A stretch of 23,695 nt of DNA from Bacteroidales bacterium UBA6360 (GTDB lineage Bacteria; Bacteroidota; Bacteroidia; Bacteroidales; UBA932): positions 5,715 through 29,409 of the forward strand of contig DJRM01000098.1 in the NCBI GenBank assembly GCA_002440085.1, given 5' to 3'. Below, in pieces: positions 1 to 8,426 of this stretch. Position numbers and translations under genes: made by a program. The notes below the pieces were generated by a model. The model did not search any database and was not told the DNA's origin. It saw only the letters and a list, made by a program, of their open reading frames with translations. How positions within the stretch are numbered: position 1 is the stretch's first letter; every line of letters starts with the position of its first letter.

Positions 1-1127
1 TCCGGATCGGTCTCGACGACCTCGTAGGCCCCGAGAGCGAGGCATTTCGTGCCGGCGCCGAGATTGTCCACCTTAGGAACAGACGGGTCAAATTCGCCGG
101 CGGCATCGTAATAGCTGAGATAGACGACCTTGGGGCTGTAGGAATCATAGTCGGAGCCATAGTTTCCCTTAACGAAGGCGAGGAAACGTGAGTTAAGCTC
201 ATCATAGATCAGGACATTTTCCTCGTCGGCGGCCCAGTAAGTGACATTGTGGAATGGAGCCACGGCGCTGATGCGCACTTCCCTATCGAAGGCGTATGGC
301 ATCGACGAGTAGGAGTTGTAGTAGGGAATCTCGGTGTAGCCACCGGTTATCGGCATGCAGCGCAGATAGACATTGCCCTCGGCAGAGAAAATCAGGTAGT
401 AGGACTGCTTCCAGGCAAAGGCGCTGATTGTAAGGTCGGCCTCGGGCTCGGCGCCGTTCTCGAACTCGTCTCGCAGCCATTTGTCTTTCTGAAGAGTGTT
501 GCCGTCGAGGGTGACGGTGCCGCCGGTCTGGTTCACGATAACCTTAGGAAGCCCCGAAACGTATGAACCCGGGATTGAACCGAGGACATAGTAGTAGTTC
601 AGTGACTTGGGACCGGTGCCGAGCCCGCCGTCGATGTCCTTTTCGAGCGAAGGATAGACATGGAGGGTTATCGGAGAGATGACCGCCAGGCAGGAATTGT
701 CGTCCCTGTCGGCGCTCAGGACCATCCAGCCCCAACCCACCGCGCTTTTGGCGTTTATCGGATAGGTGCCGCTGAGATAGGTCTCGCCTGTGCTGCGGTT
801 CCTGACCTTAAGAATCAGTGAGTAGCCGCCGCTCTTGTCGAAGCAGTATTTCAGTTTATAGCCCGTCCCTACACATTCCTTGCCTATGTACCAGCTGATT
901 TCAAAGGCCTCGTCAATCTCAGAATCGTTGGAGAACGGCTCAGAGAACTCTACTGGAGCCGTGATTTCCACATCCTCACTGGATGTGAATGTGAAGCCTT
1001 CGAGGACGGTCTTGAACGTGACCTCGTTCGTCTTCGCATAGTCGTAGCTTCCCTTGTCGGCCATGCATGAGACCGCGATGGCTACGGTTGCCGCCAGAAG
1101 GATATATATGTGTGTCTTTATCTTCAT
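1..1127 (-). CDS. PKD-like family surface lipoprotein of a SusCD operon (3' end outside window)
   Basis: This open frame begins at the ATG complementary to 1125-1127 and stays open for about 375 codons to the window edge, so the C-terminus is missing. It starts with a lipoprotein signal peptide: charged MKIKTH, a hydrophobic core, then a lipobox ending at Cys21 (AIAVSC), followed by a Bacteroidota-style MADKGSYDY. The mature part is rich in Tyr, Gly and Asp with beta-type sequence and begins with a module that reads like the PKD-like family found downstream of SusD genes. It is the fourth gene after susC, susD and the DUF4843 gene, with a 55-nt gap. The likely role is an outer-membrane, surface-exposed accessory binding lipoprotein for the same substrate as the SusCD pair. 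The family assignment rests on context plus overall look; the substrate is unknown. Confidence 0.72.
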   Translation of the reverse strand, partial: MKIKTHIYILLAATVAIAVSCMADKGSYDYAKTNEVTFKTVLEGFTFTSSEDVEITAPVEFSEPFSNDSEIDEAFEISWYIGKECVGTGYKLKYCFDKSGGYSLILKVRNRSTGETYLSGTYPINAKSAVGWGWMVLSADRDDNSCLAVISPITLHVYPSLEKDIDGGLGTGPKSLNYYYVLGSIPGSYVSGLPKVIVNQTGGTVTLDGNTLQKDKWLRDEFENGAEPEADLTISAFAWKQSYYLIFSAEGNVYLRCMPITGGYTEIPYYNSYSSMPYAFDREVRISAVAPFHNVTYWAADEENVLIYDELNSRFLAFVKGNYGSDYDSYSPKVVYLSYYDAAGEFDPSVPKVDNLGAGTKCLALGAYEVVETDP

Positions 1128-1182
1128 GTTATCTTATGTTCTACAGGTATCACATCGTTTTGCTCCCCATCATAGACCCCGT

Positions 1183-1908
1183 TCAGTCGGGGATGGTGTC
1201 GTAGAGAGGGGTGATGCCGTCGGTGTCGCAATATTTGTAATTACCCTCGCCCCACTGTTGTTTCCACCAGGCCTTGAACTTCAGTGCCTCTTCTTTGAAT
1301 GTTATGTCGGTGTAACCGTTGAGATTCTTGAGAAAGTGGCCGAGGTAGATGTTTAAGACGCGGAACTTGATGTCGGAATAGCTCCCGAGAGCCTGCGTAG
1401 TCGCCCACCACTGCGGTTTCAGGGAACTGAGGTCGTCCTTCACGGTTATCGAGACCGTCGTGTATGCCAAAGGTGCCACGACATGACCTCCGTCCGCGGA
1501 AACCATACGCACGACGACCCGATAGTTCGTCGCGAGCAGTTCCGGACGCCGCCTTACCGTAAGGTGAAATTTACCCTCGGCCTCTCCCGCCCTGAATGTC
1601 TGCTGCGGCTGGAGTTCATAGTCGGCAGGAAGGGCGGTGGTGCCGTCAGTGACAATCTCCGTCGTGAAAGTGAAATCGGTCTCCGGAAGAAAGCCCCAGA
1701 GCCGGACATCGACGGGGATGCTGTACTCGGTCTCACGCGTGGTCTCGCCCGTCGCGAAATTATACTCCGCCGCGACGACATCGTTCGCGTCCGGTTTGAA
1801 ATGAACATAGTTCTCGCCGCTGTAGGTCTTGAGCGTGTCTTCCTTGCATCCGGCAAGTGCGAGAGCACCGAATGCAAGCAAGATTGATATTCTTTTTACA
1901 CTATTCAT
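1183..1908 (-). CDS. DUF4843 domain lipoprotein
   Basis: This 241-aa protein has a signal peptide and a lipobox (ALALAGC, Cys21). The Cys is followed by KEDTLKTYSGENYVHF, the characteristic opening of DUF4843 proteins, which occur almost only in Bacteroidota SusCD-type operons. The middle is predicted beta-sandwich sequence (VDVRLWGFLPETDFTFTTEIV and similar). The C-terminus holds an aromatic stretch (KFKAWWKQQWGEGNYKY) that is also typical of the family. It lies between the SusD-like gene (65-nt gap) and the PKD-like gene, all on the same strand, so it is almost certainly co-transcribed. The expected location is the outer membrane, facing out, helping capture of an oligosaccharide or peptide. 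No catalytic motif is visible. The biochemical role of the family is not known to me. Confidence 0.85.
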   Translation of the reverse strand: MNSVKRISILLAFGALALAGCKEDTLKTYSGENYVHFKPDANDVVAAEYNFATGETTRETEYSIPVDVRLWGFLPETDFTFTTEIVTDGTTALPADYELQPQQTFRAGEAEGKFHLTVRRRPELLATNYRVVVRMVSADGGHVVAPLAYTTVSITVKDDLSSLKPQWWATTQALGSYSDIKFRVLNIYLGHFLKNLNGYTDITFKEEALKFKAWWKQQWGEGNYKYCDTDGITPLYDTIPD

Positions 1909-1945
1909 AATAATCTATTTATGCGACTGGGGTTAGGCGGGCATA

Positions 1946-1985
1946 AGCCCGTTCTGGTGGAGGAATGTCTCCATCAGAACGGGCT
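1946..1985 (-). promoter_or_regulatory. strong intercistronic stem-loop at the susD stop codon
   Basis: Positions 1946-1962 and 1969-1985 form a 17-bp inverted repeat with one mismatch around a 6-nt loop (arms run AGCCCGTTCTG.. and ..CAGAACGGGCT). The left arm in transcript order includes the last codons and stop of susD (1974-1976); the other arm lies in the gap before the DUF4843 gene. No U-run follows in the transcript, so it is not a classical intrinsic terminator. By inference it could block 3' exonucleases or attenuate, lowering expression of the downstream lipoproteins relative to SusCD. Confidence 0.7.
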
Positions 1986-3539
1986 CTCACTCGTAGGAAT
2001 CGGGAACACATACGCGGCAGAGGCGTCTTTCATGGTCCCGGGGTGCGACGAACTCGGCAATTCCCTGTAATTCAAACGTTTATACATATAAAACATATTT
2101 CCCTCACACAGGAAGTCCTTTCGCGCGTCCAGCACAATCTCGTCCATCAGCTGCTCCGCCGTGGTGACGCTCAACGACAGCGAACGTTCTGCCCCGCGTG
2201 CCTTACGGACAGTTTCAAGATAGGCGATGCCCTCGGGAACCTTTCCCTCCGACGCGGCAATCTCGGCCAGAATGTAGCAGACCTCGCTCAGACGTATGAC
2301 CGGAATCATAGGATTCTCGATTGCGGAGACTTCGGGCTCGGTGGAGACGCTGTACTTGAGGGTATACCACGAAGTGTTGGACGAGTTCGTCTTCGCGAGC
2401 GTGTAGTCCAGACGCCAGTCCTTGTAGAGTCCGGTGTTGTCGCTTGCAAAGAGATCGTCTATGTTGGCAAGAGGGTACTTCACGCTGTTGTCGGAGCCGA
2501 AGAGCGAGGCATCGTAATCGGTTGCGAGCGTCCGGTAGTAGGCTCCGAAAAGCACGTCGTCAGAGAGTTTTGTGTAGCGTGAGTCCTTTTGGCACACGAC
2601 ATTGTCCTGAGGAGTGAATCCTACCCATTTTTTGGAGCGGTAGAAACTGTCATAGACCTCGTATGCCGCAGCCTTGGCATTGGGGTAGAAGCCAGAGCCG
2701 CCGTAGAGGCAGACGCGGGCCTTCAGTGCCATCAGAGCCATATAGTTCATCCTCCAGCCGCGATACCAGAAAAACTGCCCCATGTCGTCGATGTAAATCT
2801 TGCTGTCGAAGCGGTAGCGGGCGTTCATTTCTGTGGTGGGCTCCGTCATCTTGCTGGCATACATCGCCTCCGGGTGCGTCTCGACGTCGAACTTCCGAAG
2901 AACCGGCTCCGCCATGGAAATATCACGCAAAACCTTGTTAATCACAGACTTCACAGATAATTTCTCACCTAACGAGGAAGAAAATTCATCTCTGTAAGGA
3001 ATGTAGGTTCCGGAAGGGTTGGTCGCCGGGGCGGGCGCGAAGAGGCGCAGCAGGTCAAAGTGCAGCATCGCGCGCAGGGCGTATGCCTCGGCCTTTATGA
3101 GCCCGCGCTCGTCCTCGCCGTATGCAAATTCGCGGACGTCTATTCCGTCTATATGTTCGATTATCTTGTTGAGGTTCGCAATCACCGAGTAGGAAGTCTC
3201 CCAGACAGACGCAATCAGCGGCTTTGTCGTAGATGAGTTGTAGACAAAATCGGCACCGTCCCTGCATACCTGGGCGGCATTGGAGCCCTGGGCTGAGTCG
3301 TCCGTGAGGTATTCCTGCGCCACAGAGCTGAGCAGCCCCCAGCTGAGATTGCGCCCGTAGAGGTCGGCGCTTCCGAGCTTAAGGTAGACGCCGTTCAGGG
3401 AGTTGCGGCAGCCGTAGCCCGTCTTGAATAGATCGTCCTCGTCAACCGCGTTTGACGGGGTCACGTTCAGCCAGTCACAAGAGATGGAGAGAACGGCCGT
3501 CGTGAGAATAAGCAGTGTTCTGAAATATATCCTTTTCAT
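1974..3539 (-). CDS. susD: RagB/SusD family nutrient-binding outer-membrane lipoprotein
   Basis: The protein is 521 aa from the ATG at 3539, chosen because a strong Shine-Dalgarno run (GGGGAGGAGG) lies just upstream and because a lipoprotein signal begins there (MKRIYFRTLL...LSISC, Cys21). The longer open frame to 3671 only adds residues from the intergenic repeat. After the lipobox come CDWLNVTPSNAVDEDDLF and NSLNGVYLKLG, the standard SusD N-terminal segment, then an alpha-helical TPR-type body. The C-terminus (RLSEVCYILAEIAAS, RKDFLCEGNMFYMYKRLNY, FPIPTSE) is typical of RagB/SusD. It works as the surface lid that delivers substrate to the SusC channel encoded just upstream. The substrate, glycan or peptide, cannot be told from this sequence. 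The 174-nt gap to susC is unusually long for this gene pair and is filled by a repeat element. Confidence 0.95.
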   Translation of the reverse strand: MKRIYFRTLLILTTAVLSISCDWLNVTPSNAVDEDDLFKTGYGCRNSLNGVYLKLGSADLYGRNLSWGLLSSVAQEYLTDDSAQGSNAAQVCRDGADFVYNSSTTKPLIASVWETSYSVIANLNKIIEHIDGIDVREFAYGEDERGLIKAEAYALRAMLHFDLLRLFAPAPATNPSGTYIPYRDEFSSSLGEKLSVKSVINKVLRDISMAEPVLRKFDVETHPEAMYASKMTEPTTEMNARYRFDSKIYIDDMGQFFWYRGWRMNYMALMALKARVCLYGGSGFYPNAKAAAYEVYDSFYRSKKWVGFTPQDNVVCQKDSRYTKLSDDVLFGAYYRTLATDYDASLFGSDNSVKYPLANIDDLFASDNTGLYKDWRLDYTLAKTNSSNTSWYTLKYSVSTEPEVSAIENPMIPVIRLSEVCYILAEIAASEGKVPEGIAYLETVRKARGAERSLSLSVTTAEQLMDEIVLDARKDFLCEGNMFYMYKRLNYRELPSSSHPGTMKDASAAYVFPIPTSESPF

Positions 3540-3555
3540 ATAGCCTCCTCCCCAA

Positions 3556-3714
3556 GAAATATGAGAAAAATAAATTGCCTCAGATTGTGGATTATTTTTG
3601 AGGATAGATTTATTTTGGAAGAGAGAGTGTACTGGAGGTACATGACCGATGAGAAAATAAATATAGACCAAAAAGAAGACATAAGATGAGGATAATTTAT
3701 TTTTTGAAGATTTC
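3556..3714 (+). repeat. MITE-like intergenic repeat, copy A (susC-susD gap)
   Basis: This 159-bp element fills the gap between susC and susD and shares long matches with copies at 18803-18920 and 23286-23522. It has imperfect terminal inverted repeats: the left end (GAAAT.T, then AAAAATAAATT) is mirrored at 3694-3714, with 18 of the outer 24 positions matching. A central inverted repeat TGTAC-TGGAG-GTACA lies at 3628-3642, followed by TGACCGATGAGAAAA. A stretch of about 25 nt around GAGGATAGATTTATTTT is identical to copy B. Compared with copy C it lacks about 80 nt in its right half. Its right end touches the susC stop codon. No clear target-site duplication is seen. Orientation is given by the GGAGTGTACTGGAG core read on the plus strand, which is antisense to the operon. 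Confidence 0.8.
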
Positions 3715-6700
3715 TAAAACGAAATGTTCATTGAGAAACTGAACGAACGGGAATATGGGTACGAGAGTCCGCGCTCACGGCGTATCGACGACAGATAGAA
3801 AATGTCGTTCGCGACGAGGGAGAGACGACACATACCTATGTGCGCCTTGCGAAGGAGCTCCGGCTTGAAGTCATAGCTCAGGGTTATGGAGCTGAATTGT
3901 AGGGTGTTGTCCTTCTGTACAAAGCGGGAGGTGGCTCCGGTGGTGACGTTTCTGTCACGTATGTCCTTCATTGTGGTGACGTCGCCCGGCTTCTGCCAGC
4001 GTTCGAGAAGGACCCTGCGGTCAACGTTTTCCTTCGCGAGATTCACGTTCTCGACATAGTCAACGAGCGTGCTGTTGTAGGCATCGCCGCCGAAATGGTA
4101 GAGGAAAGAGGTGAAGACAGACCACTGCCTCCATGCGGCCGTGAACCCGAACGAGCCCTGTCCCTTCGGTGCGGTGTCGCCGATTACCTGCCAGTCCTCC
4201 GCCGCCCATTTGTCAGTGACCTCACCGTTGGGCTTGAGGAAGATTTCCTTTCCGTTGGACGGGCTGATTCCCAGGGACTTCATGCCGGCTATCGCGGTCA
4301 TCGAGGCACCCTCGTAGTATTTCAGGTAAGGTTTGGAATACTGGCTGTCGGAAGTTGTCGCCGGATTGTAGTTTTTGAATATTTCCTCAACCTTTCTGTT
4401 ATAGGCCTGCATGGCCTCCGAAATCTCGACGACCGTGTTGCGGTTCCGTGCGAAGTTCCCGAAAACAGACAGCAGCCAATCGCGGTCCTGGTATACACGG
4501 ACGCGGAGGTCAAGCTCGATTCCGTTGTTCTTCACCACGCCCATATTCTCCTTGTGCGACTGGAACCCCGTGGAAGAGGCAAGCGCGAAGTCGGTGATGA
4601 GGTCCACCGTACGCTGGCTGTATGCCGAGACTTTGAGATGCACCCTGTCCTTCCACAATCCGAGCTCTCCGCCATAGTCAAGCTGATAGGTGCGTTCCCA
4701 GTTCAGGTCAGGGTTGCCCATCTGCGAGAGAAACACACCGTAGCCCGTCGGGAACCATGAACTTGTGTCGAGGTTGTAGAGGTTGCGGGCGGCGTATTGC
4801 GAGAAGTTGGTCTTTCCTGTGAGTCCGTAGGATGCCCTGAACTTGAGGGTGGAAATCACGGGGTTCTTCTTGAGGAAGTCGTAGTTGTGGATGTTGATGC
4901 CCGCTCCGGTTGCCCAGAACATCGACCACCTGCGGTTGGAACCGAACTCGGAGGAACCGTCGAGACGTCCGGTGAGGTCTGCGAAATAGATGTCGTTCCA
5001 TGTGTAGTTGCCCGTGAGCAGGAAACCGACAAGCCTCGTGCGGCTGTCGCTTACGGACGGCTTGCCGACAATCTGCGAGGCATAGTTGGTCGAGGTGAGG
5101 TCGCCCCCAGGGAAGCCCTGATAGGAAGCGGATTCGGTTTCGTACTTGGTGGTGCGGATGTTTGTGGAGAGGTTCAGGTTCAGGTTGTGCCCCTTGATGC
5201 TGGCGTTGTACATCAGCTGGAGCGTGCCGTCAAGCTTGTTGCTGTCCCCGGAAGTCGTGCTCTTGTCTCCGTTGAGCGCGAGGTTCCCCGTGCCGTAGGA
5301 TGACGAGGACGGATCCTTGTAAGTCTCGGAACTGTTCCGCTTTATGGTTGCCGACATCTGGAGTCGCAGGCGCAGTCCCTTGATTATGTCCCAGTTGACA
5401 AGGAGGTTGTCTATGATCTCGTTGTACTTCGACTTGCTGTAGCTCCGGTAGTTGTTGATTTCGTACAGAGGATTCACAAGCGATCCGGAATAACCGTCGA
5501 GGCTTTCGAGCCGGCGCAGATAGTTTCCGTCATCATCATAAACCCTCATGTAGGGCTGAAGGTGGGAGTAGTCGCTGAACGAATTGAAAGGAAGATCGGA
5601 ACTGTCGCTGAACGAGAACGTTGCCTTGTTCTTAATCTGAAACTTGCCTATACGGTAGTCGACGTAGAACCCGGCATCGGTGACATTCCTTGAAGAATGT
5701 CTCATGACGCCGTTGTTCCCGGAGTAGTTGAGCTCGATTCCCCAGCGGACATCGTTTTCTCCACCGTCGACATATATTGCGTGCCTCTGATTGAACGAGT
5801 TGCGAAGTCCGAGGGCGAGCCAGTAGGTGTCCACACCCCGGATGATGTTGTTCATTCTCTGGTAGTATCCGTCCGTATAGGGGTCCACCCATGGAGTCGA
5901 GCTGTCGTAGAGTCCGGCAAGTCTCTCCGCCTCAAGTTTCTCGCTCGCATTCATAAGGTTATAGGATGACAGATCCGGAACCTCAAGGGTGAGCGTCGTG
6001 TTGTACTGAAGCCGGAGCTGACCGGCCTGCGGGGAACGGAGTTCGACGACGATGACGCCGTTTGCAGCCCGCGAGCCATAGAGTGCCGTGGCCGCCGCAT
6101 CCTTGAGAATGTTGACGCTGTGGATACGCGTAGGGTCGAGGTCGAAGATTTTCTGGACGTCTACCTCAAATCCGTCGAGTATGAATATAGGAAGGTTCGC
6201 GCTGCCGCTAAGTGACTGCTTGGATATGTCCGAAGCGTCAAGCGAGGAGACGCTGGTCTGTCCGCGGAGAGTCACGTCCGGAACGGCATTCGGGTTTGAG
6301 CCGGCGCTTATGTTCTCCTTGATTCGGAAAGAGGGATCGAAGGTCTGTATTGCCGATATGAAATTGTTCGGATTGACCTTTATGAGCTCGTCTTTCTTGA
6401 TTTTCGTGGTGTTTCCGGAAAATCCCTCCTTTCGGATAGGGGCATATCCCGTGACTATGACGTCGTCAAGACTCTCCTTTGCCTCCACGAGTGCCACGTC
6501 CATCTTCGCGTGCTGATTGATCTTCACGCGTTTAGTCTCATAGCCGAGGCATGAAAATTCGAGGGTTCCGCCCTTTTCGGGACGCTTGAGAGAGTAATAT
6601 CCGTTCTCGTCTGTCATCGCTCCGTAGGTATAGCCCTGAAACAGGACAAACACACCCGGGAGCGGCTCTCCGGTCATCTTGTCAGTGACCCGGCCTGCTA

Positions 6701-6815
6701 CGAATCCTGCCCCCCCCTGAACGCCCTGCGCGGCCAGTCCTGCCGCGTCAAGAAGCGTCAGAAATGCAACGAGGGCAAGAAAGACAATCCTTTTCCTTAA
6801 ACTAATAACACCCAT
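3714..6815 (-). CDS. susC: SusC/RagA family TonB-dependent outer-membrane receptor
   Basis: About 1033 aa from the ATG at 6815, a normal length for SusC. In order: a signal peptide (RKRIVFLALVAFLTLLDAAGLAAQG), a carboxypeptidase-D regulatory-like domain at about residues 38-105 (GRVTDKMTGEPLPGVFV, DENGYYSLK, FSCLGYETK), a TonB-box-like DDVIVTGYAP at 117-126, the plug domain to about 270 (PIFILDGFEVD, VNILKDAAATALYGSRAANGVI), then the long beta-barrel with many aromatic and Asp/Asn strands, ending in an aromatic residue (FSMNISF). It imports a substrate bound by the SusD-like partner using TonB/ExbBD energy. The start is not certain: 6845 (MIGQHIV) is also possible, since neither has a clear Shine-Dalgarno, but 6815 gives the shorter, more typical signal sequence. 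First gene of the four-gene uptake operon; a promoter is proposed at 6936-6966. Confidence 0.96.
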   Translation of the reverse strand: MGVISLRKRIVFLALVAFLTLLDAAGLAAQGVQGGAGFVAGRVTDKMTGEPLPGVFVLFQGYTYGAMTDENGYYSLKRPEKGGTLEFSCLGYETKRVKINQHAKMDVALVEAKESLDDVIVTGYAPIRKEGFSGNTTKIKKDELIKVNPNNFISAIQTFDPSFRIKENISAGSNPNAVPDVTLRGQTSVSSLDASDISKQSLSGSANLPIFILDGFEVDVQKIFDLDPTRIHSVNILKDAAATALYGSRAANGVIVVELRSPQAGQLRLQYNTTLTLEVPDLSSYNLMNASEKLEAERLAGLYDSSTPWVDPYTDGYYQRMNNIIRGVDTYWLALGLRNSFNQRHAIYVDGGENDVRWGIELNYSGNNGVMRHSSRNVTDAGFYVDYRIGKFQIKNKATFSFSDSSDLPFNSFSDYSHLQPYMRVYDDDGNYLRRLESLDGYSGSLVNPLYEINNYRSYSKSKYNEIIDNLLVNWDIIKGLRLRLQMSATIKRNSSETYKDPSSSSYGTGNLALNGDKSTTSGDSNKLDGTLQLMYNASIKGHNLNLNLSTNIRTTKYETESASYQGFPGGDLTSTNYASQIVGKPSVSDSRTRLVGFLLTGNYTWNDIYFADLTGRLDGSSEFGSNRRWSMFWATGAGINIHNYDFLKKNPVISTLKFRASYGLTGKTNFSQYAARNLYNLDTSSWFPTGYGVFLSQMGNPDLNWERTYQLDYGGELGLWKDRVHLKVSAYSQRTVDLITDFALASSTGFQSHKENMGVVKNNGIELDLRVRVYQDRDWLLSVFGNFARNRNTVVEISEAMQAYNRKVEEIFKNYNPATTSDSQYSKPYLKYYEGASMTAIAGMKSLGISPSNGKEIFLKPNGEVTDKWAAEDWQVIGDTAPKGQGSFGFTAAWRQWSVFTSFLYHFGGDAYNSTLVDYVENVNLAKENVDRRVLLERWQKPGDVTTMKDIRDRNVTTGATSRFVQKDNTLQFSSITLSYDFKPELLRKAHIGMCRLSLVANDIFYLSSIRRERGLSYPYSRSFSFSMNISF

Positions 6816-6935
6816 AAGATACACTACTATATGCTGTCCGATCATTATTGTGTTCGTTCTTTTGGTGTCTTTGGAGCCATCTGACTCAAAAATACATCGC
6901 AAAATAACTGAACAAACAATTCTGGCAGATTCTTA

Positions 6936-6966
6936 CAAAAATAGACAATCTGGGAAACACTGTCAA
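6936..6966 (-). promoter_or_regulatory. Bacteroidota-type promoter for the susC operon
   Basis: On the minus strand TTG (6966-6964) is followed after 20 nt by TATTTTTG (6943-6936), matching the Bacteroidota -33/-7 consensus. Transcription would begin near 6930, leaving a leader of about 115 nt before the susC ATG at 6815. A second TAnnTTTG match at 6894-6887 has a poorer 18-nt spacing and is less likely. Confidence 0.55.
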
Positions 6967-6986
6967 TCCCAAAATGTCGGTATATT

Positions 6987-8333
6987 TCAGAAACCGTCGG
7001 ACGGTTCCCGCTTTTCTAATATGTCCAATATCCCTTCGTTCCGTATTATCACCATTCCGTGACGGTCGGAAGTTATCCCCTCCTTCAGGCGGTAGGTATA
7101 GACCGGCCGGTTCCCGTCCATTTCGGTCGGAAGATAGAGATATGATATGTTGCCGCAATGTTTCTTAAGCTCCTCGCCTGCCTCGATGATGTGGGTCGAG
7201 ATGAGGAAGATACTTCCCTTTATCTTGGAAAATGCCTCGGTGACGGCGACAGTGGCGTCAAAGGCATCCTTGACGTTGGTTCCGCGGAACAGCTCGTCAA
7301 AAATCACGACTGTGTGAGGGTAGCGGCGGACGGTCTGAGCGACCTTTCGCAGACGGCGAACCTCGGCATAGAAGTGGCTGTAGCCACGGTTCAGGGCATC
7401 CGGAAGATTGATTGTCGTGAAAAGGCCGTCGCGCACTGAAAAGCGCATCGACTTGGCCGGGACCGGAAATCCGAGATGCGCGAGGAATACGGCGATGCCG
7501 AGCGTCTTCATGAACGTGGACTTCCCGGCCATGTTCGCTCCGGTGAGGAAAATCACGTTGCACTCACCCGTGACGCTCAGGTCATTGGCCACGGGGCGGT
7601 CCAGCGCCGGATGGAACACCCCATTGAGTTCCAACACATTATCCTCCTTCGGCAACACCTCTGCCGAGACGAACCCCCTTGCGGAAGCCGTTCCGGCAAC
7701 GGAGACGTAAACGTCAAGAAGATAGACAAAATCCAAAAGCAGGCGCACCTTGTCACGGTGCCTGTACCTCAGCGTCCCGTCAACATCTGATGCTTCCGCA
7801 ACTGTCAGTTTCTTCTTGCCGGCGAGAGTGCGCACAGTCGTAAACTCGGGACCGGCAATCGTCTTTCGCGCCTCCACAAGCTCCGGAAACAGGCTCTCAA
7901 GCCCGCCTGTCGCAGAAAGCCCGGACATGAACGCGTAAAGAAGTCCGAGAATCTTCACGGTCGCTCCGATTCCGGCAACCATCTGCTCCACCTGGCTGTC
8001 TTTCCTGACAATGCGCTCGATTGACTTCAGGAAAGGATGCTTCTCGCCTGCAATCCTCGTACGCTCGTCCGTCACCGCAAGATATTGTTCAGACGCGTCA
8101 AGAAGTGCCTTCGGAAACGGAAACTTTATCTTGTTGTCACGAAACCACGCAATCACGGAGGAGCGGCGGGAAATGAGTTCCACATTATCAAGAGGAGCCG
8201 CGAACATATCCTCAAGCATGCGTGAGCCTCCCCTCGTCCGCGTCGAGTCGTATATGGCGAAGACCGACGTTTTCCTGTTGCGAGAAAATATCCCGAGGTC
8301 TTCAAGTGTCTGTTTGTCTATTATAAAGCTCAT
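6987..8333 (-). CDS. short MutS-like ATPase, paralog 2
   Basis: This 448-aa protein carries the MutS lever/core start (YDSTRTRGGSRMLEDMFAAPL, about residues 28-48), a helical middle, and a complete MutS domain V ATPase. The ATPase has Walker A GANMAGKST (265-273), Walker B VIFDELFRGTN (343-353) and a STHIIE switch (379-384). Canonical MutS is about 850 aa; here the mismatch-binding domain I (with its Phe-x-Glu) and connector domain II are absent, so a normal mismatch-repair role is unlikely. It also lacks a C-terminal Smr nuclease domain, so it is not MutS2. Read side by side with the gene immediately upstream it is clearly a paralog, with motifs at the same residue numbers and the same ending DRHGM..IIRNE.ILDIL. 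It is the last gene of the ABC/GldG cluster, 93 nt after its sister. The substrate is unknown. Confidence 0.88.
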   Translation of the reverse strand: MSFIIDKQTLEDLGIFSRNRKTSVFAIYDSTRTRGGSRMLEDMFAAPLDNVELISRRSSVIAWFRDNKIKFPFPKALLDASEQYLAVTDERTRIAGEKHPFLKSIERIVRKDSQVEQMVAGIGATVKILGLLYAFMSGLSATGGLESLFPELVEARKTIAGPEFTTVRTLAGKKKLTVAEASDVDGTLRYRHRDKVRLLLDFVYLLDVYVSVAGTASARGFVSAEVLPKEDNVLELNGVFHPALDRPVANDLSVTGECNVIFLTGANMAGKSTFMKTLGIAVFLAHLGFPVPAKSMRFSVRDGLFTTINLPDALNRGYSHFYAEVRRLRKVAQTVRRYPHTVVIFDELFRGTNVKDAFDATVAVTEAFSKIKGSIFLISTHIIEAGEELKKHCGNISYLYLPTEMDGNRPVYTYRLKEGITSDRHGMVIIRNEGILDILEKREPSDGF

Positions 8334-8426
8334 TGTGTATTATTCAAATTCTCAAGTTTCGCAAGTATTCTAACTTATTGCAGATATTAAACTTATCTCA
8401 TTCGTCAGACTCTCGGGTTCCGTGCG

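Noticed and set aside
3628..3660. Hammerhead ribozyme-like core (CCGATGAG...GAAA) in the repeats
   Set aside because: The essential CTGATGAG is not present and there is no stem II between it and the GAAA.
3540..3671. N-terminal extension of the SusD gene by 44 residues
   Set aside because: The extra codons come from repeat copy A and would place the lipoprotein signal in the middle; the strong Shine-Dalgarno supports the start at 3539.
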